DNA of 64,000 bases from Lelliottia nimipressuralis. GTDB taxonomy: Bacteria > Pseudomonadota > Gammaproteobacteria > Enterobacterales > Enterobacteriaceae. The number at the start of each line of letters is the position of its first letter. Positions within the stretch are counted from its first letter, which is position 1. Of this stretch, positions 61,345 through 64,000 are shown in pieces. Made by a program: the position numbers and the translations under genes. Under the pieces are notes generated by a model. The model searched no databases and was not told the DNA's origin. It saw only the letters and a program-made list of their open reading frames with translations. The stretch is from assembly GCF_004402045.1 (NCBI RefSeq), contig NZ_SOMG01000008.1:34177-98176 (forward strand). Reading direction: 5' to 3'.

Positions 61345-62331
61345 TTAATACATCGGCGTTAATTGCAGAGGGGGTTCCTGAAGAACCTTGACCTGCTCAG
61401 TAAATGTAGATATCTGGCTACGCCAGTAATCCTCTCCGGTAAGCCACGGGAAATTCCGGGGAAATGCGGGATCGTCCCAACGCCTGATTAACCATGCGAG
61501 ATAATAAACAAAACGCATCGCACGTAAAGGCTCAATCAGGGGAATTTCATCTGAATTAAACGGGCTAAATTCTTCATAAGCTTCAATAATGGTTTCAAGC
61601 TGCATGCGTTGCTCGGCTTTATCGCCATTGAGCAGCATCCACAGGTCCTGAACCGCTGGCCCCATACGCGCATCATCGAGATCGACAAACAGCGGGCCAT
61701 CGCGCCAGAGGATATTTCCGGCATGACAATCGCCATGCAGGCGCAGGATGGAAATATCGTCGCGCCAGCAGGTTTTAACGGCAGCAATGAGCTTATCGGT
61801 GGCGTTGAGGAAATCATCCTTTAACGCAGTGGGGATCATGGCAGACGTTTCGAATATTCCCCGCGGTTCAAGAAGGTATTCCTGAATCCCGATAGTCGGG
61901 CGGGTGATAAAGCTTTTTTTGCGCCCCGTCTGGTGTATACGCCCAAGATAGCGGGCAACCCACTCCATCTGATCGATATTATCCGCTTCAAACTGTCGAC
62001 CACCCAGGCTCGGGAATACCGCGTAGTAAAACCCTTCGTGCGTGAGGAGCGTTTGGTTATTGAATTTTAGCGGTGCGGCAACGGGAACATCGTCATCCAG
62101 CAGATCGTGAGCAAACTGATGCTCTTCCTGAATTTGTTCTGCGGACCAGCGTTCAGGGCGATAGAACTTTACGACGAAGCGCTGACGATCCTCGTCCTGA
62201 AATTGATAGACGCGGTTTTCGTAGCTGTTTAACGGTGTTAGCCCGGAATCCACCCGAATACCCTGTTCAAACAGGGCATCCATAATGGTGTCCGGGTGTA
62301 ATGTCTGGAAAGTAAAAGCCTGGTCGTTCAT
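61345..62331 (-). CDS. srkA: SrkA (YihE/RdoA), stress response kinase A
   Basis: 328 residues, E. coli length. Ser/Thr protein kinase of the aminoglycoside phosphotransferase fold: catalytic loop HGDCHAGNILW and metal site DLDDARMG. Counteracts MazEF-linked death and belongs to the Cpx regulon. It is cotranscribed with dsbA; a CpxR box lies upstream. Confidence 0.97.
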   Translation of the reverse strand: MNDQAFTFQTLHPDTIMDALFEQGIRVDSGLTPLNSYENRVYQFQDEDRQRFVVKFYRPERWSAEQIQEEHQFAHDLLDDDVPVAAPLKFNNQTLLTHEGFYYAVFPSLGGRQFEADNIDQMEWVARYLGRIHQTGRKKSFITRPTIGIQEYLLEPRGIFETSAMIPTALKDDFLNATDKLIAAVKTCWRDDISILRLHGDCHAGNILWRDGPLFVDLDDARMGPAVQDLWMLLNGDKAEQRMQLETIIEAYEEFSPFNSDEIPLIEPLRAMRFVYYLAWLIRRWDDPAFPRNFPWLTGEDYWRSQISTFTEQVKVLQEPPLQLTPMY

Positions 62332-62395
62332 CCGATCATCCGGAAATTATACGAATGATTCAGGATATCATCTTGTGGCGATTTCGGTGCCGCCG

Positions 62396-62410
62396 CTTAC
62401 AAGCTTTTAC
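62396..62410 (-). promoter_or_regulatory. CpxR box upstream of srkA-dsbA
   Basis: On the minus strand GTAAA-AGCTT-GTAAG matches the CpxR consensus at nine of ten defined positions, about 65 bases before the srkA start and overlapping the yihD stop. Cpx control of this operon is established in E. coli. Confidence 0.85.
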
Positions 62411-62676
62411 TCTTTAATTACGCCTCGGGCGCGCAATAATGCAGTCTTAAAATCTTCCTCATAATCCTTCTGAATACCAGGAATAACAGCATCTTTGGTT
62501 GAGTCACGCATTTTAAGGTGGTAGATCAGGATGTCGTCAGAAAGGTCTGCCAGATCGCCGTCAAAACCTGACTCTTTCGCCAGTTTCTGTAAAAATTGCA
62601 TCAGATTTAGCTCTGGCTCTTTTTGCCAGGCGGGCTGGAGGAGTTCAATAACTTCATTCAGACGTTTACATTTCAT
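62407..62676 (-). CDS. yihD: YihD, DUF1040 protein
   Basis: 89 residues, E. coli length, cytoplasmic, predominantly helical ([23 protein letters not shown]). Function unknown. GGAGCACCACC precedes the ATG. Divergent from mobA. Confidence 0.95.
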   Translation of the reverse strand: MKCKRLNEVIELLQPAWQKEPELNLMQFLQKLAKESGFDGDLADLSDDILIYHLKMRDSTKDAVIPGIQKDYEEDFKTALLRARGVIKE

Positions 62677-62744
62677 GGTGGTGCTCCTTTCATTTAGAGT
62701 GACACGTTAGCAGGGTCAATCCCACAATAAAAGAGGCGATATTC

Positions 62745-63329
62745 GTGAATCTTAGCCAGGAAATCATTGGGGTCGTTCTGGCAGGTGGCAGAGCGACACG
62801 AATGGGGGGAAAAGATAAGGGGCTTCAGCTCCTGAACGGCAAGCCCTTATGGCAATGTGTCGCTGATACGCTCGCAGGCCAGGTGACGACAATGGTCATC
62901 AGTGCTAACAGGCATATCGACACTTACCAGCGCAGCGGATACGCCGTTTACCCAGACATCCTTGAAGATTACCCGGGACCACTGGCCGGTATGCTTTCGG
63001 TCATGCAACAGTCTCACGGAGAGTGGTTTATATTCTGCCCCTGCGATACCCCGTTTATTCCGTCCTGTCTTGTCGAGCGTTTGTTTCTGCTTCGTGGTAC
63101 AGCTCCTGTGGTGTGGGTACATGACGGCGAGCGTGACCATCCTGCTATCGCGTTGATACACCGATCGCTAGCACCTGCCCTGCAGGCGTATCTGGCTGCG
63201 GGAGAGCGCAGGGTGATGGTATTTATGCGCGACTCTGGCGGCCATCCCGTTGATTTTAGCGATTTGAAATCAGCGTTTGTGAACGTGAATACGAGTGAAG
63301 ATTTGCAGATGATGCAGGAGAAAAAATGA
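62745..63329 (+). CDS. mobA: MobA, molybdenum cofactor guanylyltransferase
   Basis: 194 residues, E. coli length. Attaches GMP to molybdopterin to make MGD, the cofactor of formate dehydrogenases such as FdoG. Nucleotide-binding motif [18 protein letters not shown] at about 12-29. The start is GTG 62745 with AGAGGC upstream. Overlaps mobB by 4 bases. Confidence 0.97.
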   Translation: MNLSQEIIGVVLAGGRATRMGGKDKGLQLLNGKPLWQCVADTLAGQVTTMVISANRHIDTYQRSGYAVYPDILEDYPGPLAGMLSVMQQSHGEWFIFCPCDTPFIPSCLVERLFLLRGTAPVVWVHDGERDHPAIALIHRSLAPALQAYLAAGERRVMVFMRDSGGHPVDFSDLKSAFVNVNTSEDLQMMQEKK

Positions 63330-63829
63330 TACCAGTTCTCGCCATTTCCGCCTGGAGTGGGACCGGGAAAACCACGCTACTGAAAGAGCTCATTCCCGCG
63401 CTTTGTGCCAGAGGTATTCGTCCAGGATTGATCAAGCACACCCACCATAATATGGATGTCGATAAACCGGGCAAAGATAGCTATGCGTTGCGTAAAGCGG
63501 GTGCAGCGCAAACGATGGTGGCAAGTAGCCAGCGTTGGGCGTTGATGACAGAAACGCCGGATGAGGCACCGCTGGATCTCGCTTATCTGGTTAGTCGGAT
63601 GGATCATTCCACGCTGGATCTGGTACTGGTTGAGGGTTTTAAACATGAGGCCGTACCTAAGATCCTGCTATTCCGAAGCGATGCCGGGCATGATGTCAGC
63701 GAGTTAACGCTGGATGAGCATGTGATTGCCGTAGCCAGTGATGTTGTATTGCCGCTTGAGGTTCCGCTGCTGGATTTAAATGATGTGGATGGGATTGCGG
63801 AGTTTATTGTGACATGGAGTGCGGTCTGA
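63326..63829 (+). CDS. mobB: MobB, molybdopterin-guanine dinucleotide biosynthesis adaptor
   Basis: 167 residues (about 170-175 in E. coli). GTP-binding protein with P-loop [10 protein letters not shown] at about 9-18, [11 protein letters not shown] and VEGFKHE. Partner of MobA, not strictly essential for MGD formation. Its ATG overlaps the mobA stop. Confidence 0.96.
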   Translation: MIPVLAISAWSGTGKTTLLKELIPALCARGIRPGLIKHTHHNMDVDKPGKDSYALRKAGAAQTMVASSQRWALMTETPDEAPLDLAYLVSRMDHSTLDLVLVEGFKHEAVPKILLFRSDAGHDVSELTLDEHVIAVASDVVLPLEVPLLDLNDVDGIAEFIVTWSAV

Positions 63830-63832
63830 CTT

Positions 63833-63864
63833 GCAGGATGGCGGCTTCGCCTTACCCGGTCTAC
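63833..63864. repeat. Degenerate REP after mobB
   Basis: GGCGGCTTCGCCTTACCCGG with CTAC tag, but the left arm is altered (GCAGGATGG in place of GCCGGGTGG), so pairing is weaker than in the other copies. Confidence 0.65.
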
Positions 63865-63886
63865 AAAATTCGGTTGGTTCAGAAAC

Positions 63887-63914
63887 GCAAAAAGGCCATC
63901 CTTGCGGATGGCCT
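63887..63914 (-). terminator. rrn operon terminator
   Basis: On the minus strand AGGCCATCC-GCAA-GGATGGCCT is followed by TTTTTGCGTTTCTG, the typical T1 terminator of enterobacterial rRNA operons. Confidence 0.93.
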
Positions 63915-63927
63915 CTCTACTTAATTG

Positions 63928-64000
63928 ATGCCTGGCAGTTCCCTACTCTCACATGGGGAGACCCCACACTACCATCGGCGCTACGGCGTTTCACTTCTGA
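63928..64000 (-). rRNA. rrf: 5S ribosomal RNA, 3' part (cut by window edge)
   Basis: Minus strand. The last 73 bases of a 5S rRNA, from TCAGAAGTGAAACGCCGTAG to GGGAACTGCCAGGCAT. It ends an rRNA operon that continues past the window; its position next to mobB corresponds to rrnA of E. coli. Confidence 0.96.

Overview
This window is a chromosomal segment of an enterobacterium, most likely Enterobacter or a close relative such as Lelliottia. That is an inference: nearly every conserved protein matches its Escherichia coli counterpart in length and sequence as I remember it, and gene order follows the E. coli rraA-to-rrnA interval. The accessory genes (a LacY/MelY-type permease with a GH36 alpha-galactosidase, an SLC13 permease beside cdh, a chaperone-usher locus) and a strong family of GCCGGGTGGCGG-type REP elements are not E. 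coli-like. No prophage, insertion sequence, CRISPR array or plasmid gene was seen.

Layout. 1-7997: rraA (5' end cut by the window edge), an unexplained 0.5-kb stretch with a tiny membrane-peptide ORF, zapB, the glycerol genes glpFKX, fpr, yiiR, yiiQ and tpiA. 8045-12443: an SLC13 permease, cdh, sbp and pfkA. 12618-17808: fieF, the Cpx system (cpxP with the CpxQ sRNA in its 3' UTR, divergent from cpxRA), yiiM and sodA. 17971-24155: an alpha-galactoside locus with a LacI repressor and paired operators, then an XRE-cupin regulator divergent from azlCD. 24226-29336: a chaperone-usher operon whose last subunit gene has an in-frame amber stop, then a DUF1471 gene. 29451-36182: fdhD and the selenoprotein formate dehydrogenase-O operon fdoGHI-fdhE. 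36222-40861: a VapBC-like pair, an esterase, fabY(yiiD)-dtd, yihY and yihX. 40950-46326: a membrane-bound winged-helix regulator with a FidL-like partner, divergent from a LuxR-type regulator and a 976-residue autotransporter. 46381-52858: bipA, glnA-glnL-glnG with NtrC sites and a sigma-54 promoter, and yshB. 52932-63829: hemN, a tiny ORF, yihI, CsrC RNA, engB, Spot 42 RNA, polA, yihG, dsbA-srkA, yihD and mobAB. 63887-64000: an rrn terminator and the 3' part of a 5S rRNA gene.

How the parts work together. Envelope stress is a theme: CpxA/R, its inhibitor CpxP, the sRNA CpxQ and the Cpx-controlled srkA-dsbA operon are all present, with readable CpxR boxes at cpxP/cpxRA and at srkA. Nitrogen control is complete for GS-NtrB-NtrC. 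Formate respiration is complete apart from the selenocysteine machinery.

The most interesting region is 40950-46326. Its gene content (ToxR-like membrane regulator, overlapping FidL-like partner, large autotransporter) parallels the marT-fidL-misL set of Salmonella SPI-3. Here it sits between two housekeeping genes and carries an extra LuxR-type regulator and a cysteine-rich periplasmic sensor pair. I regard it as a candidate uncharacterised surface-adhesin control module; function is inferred from gene families and arrangement only.
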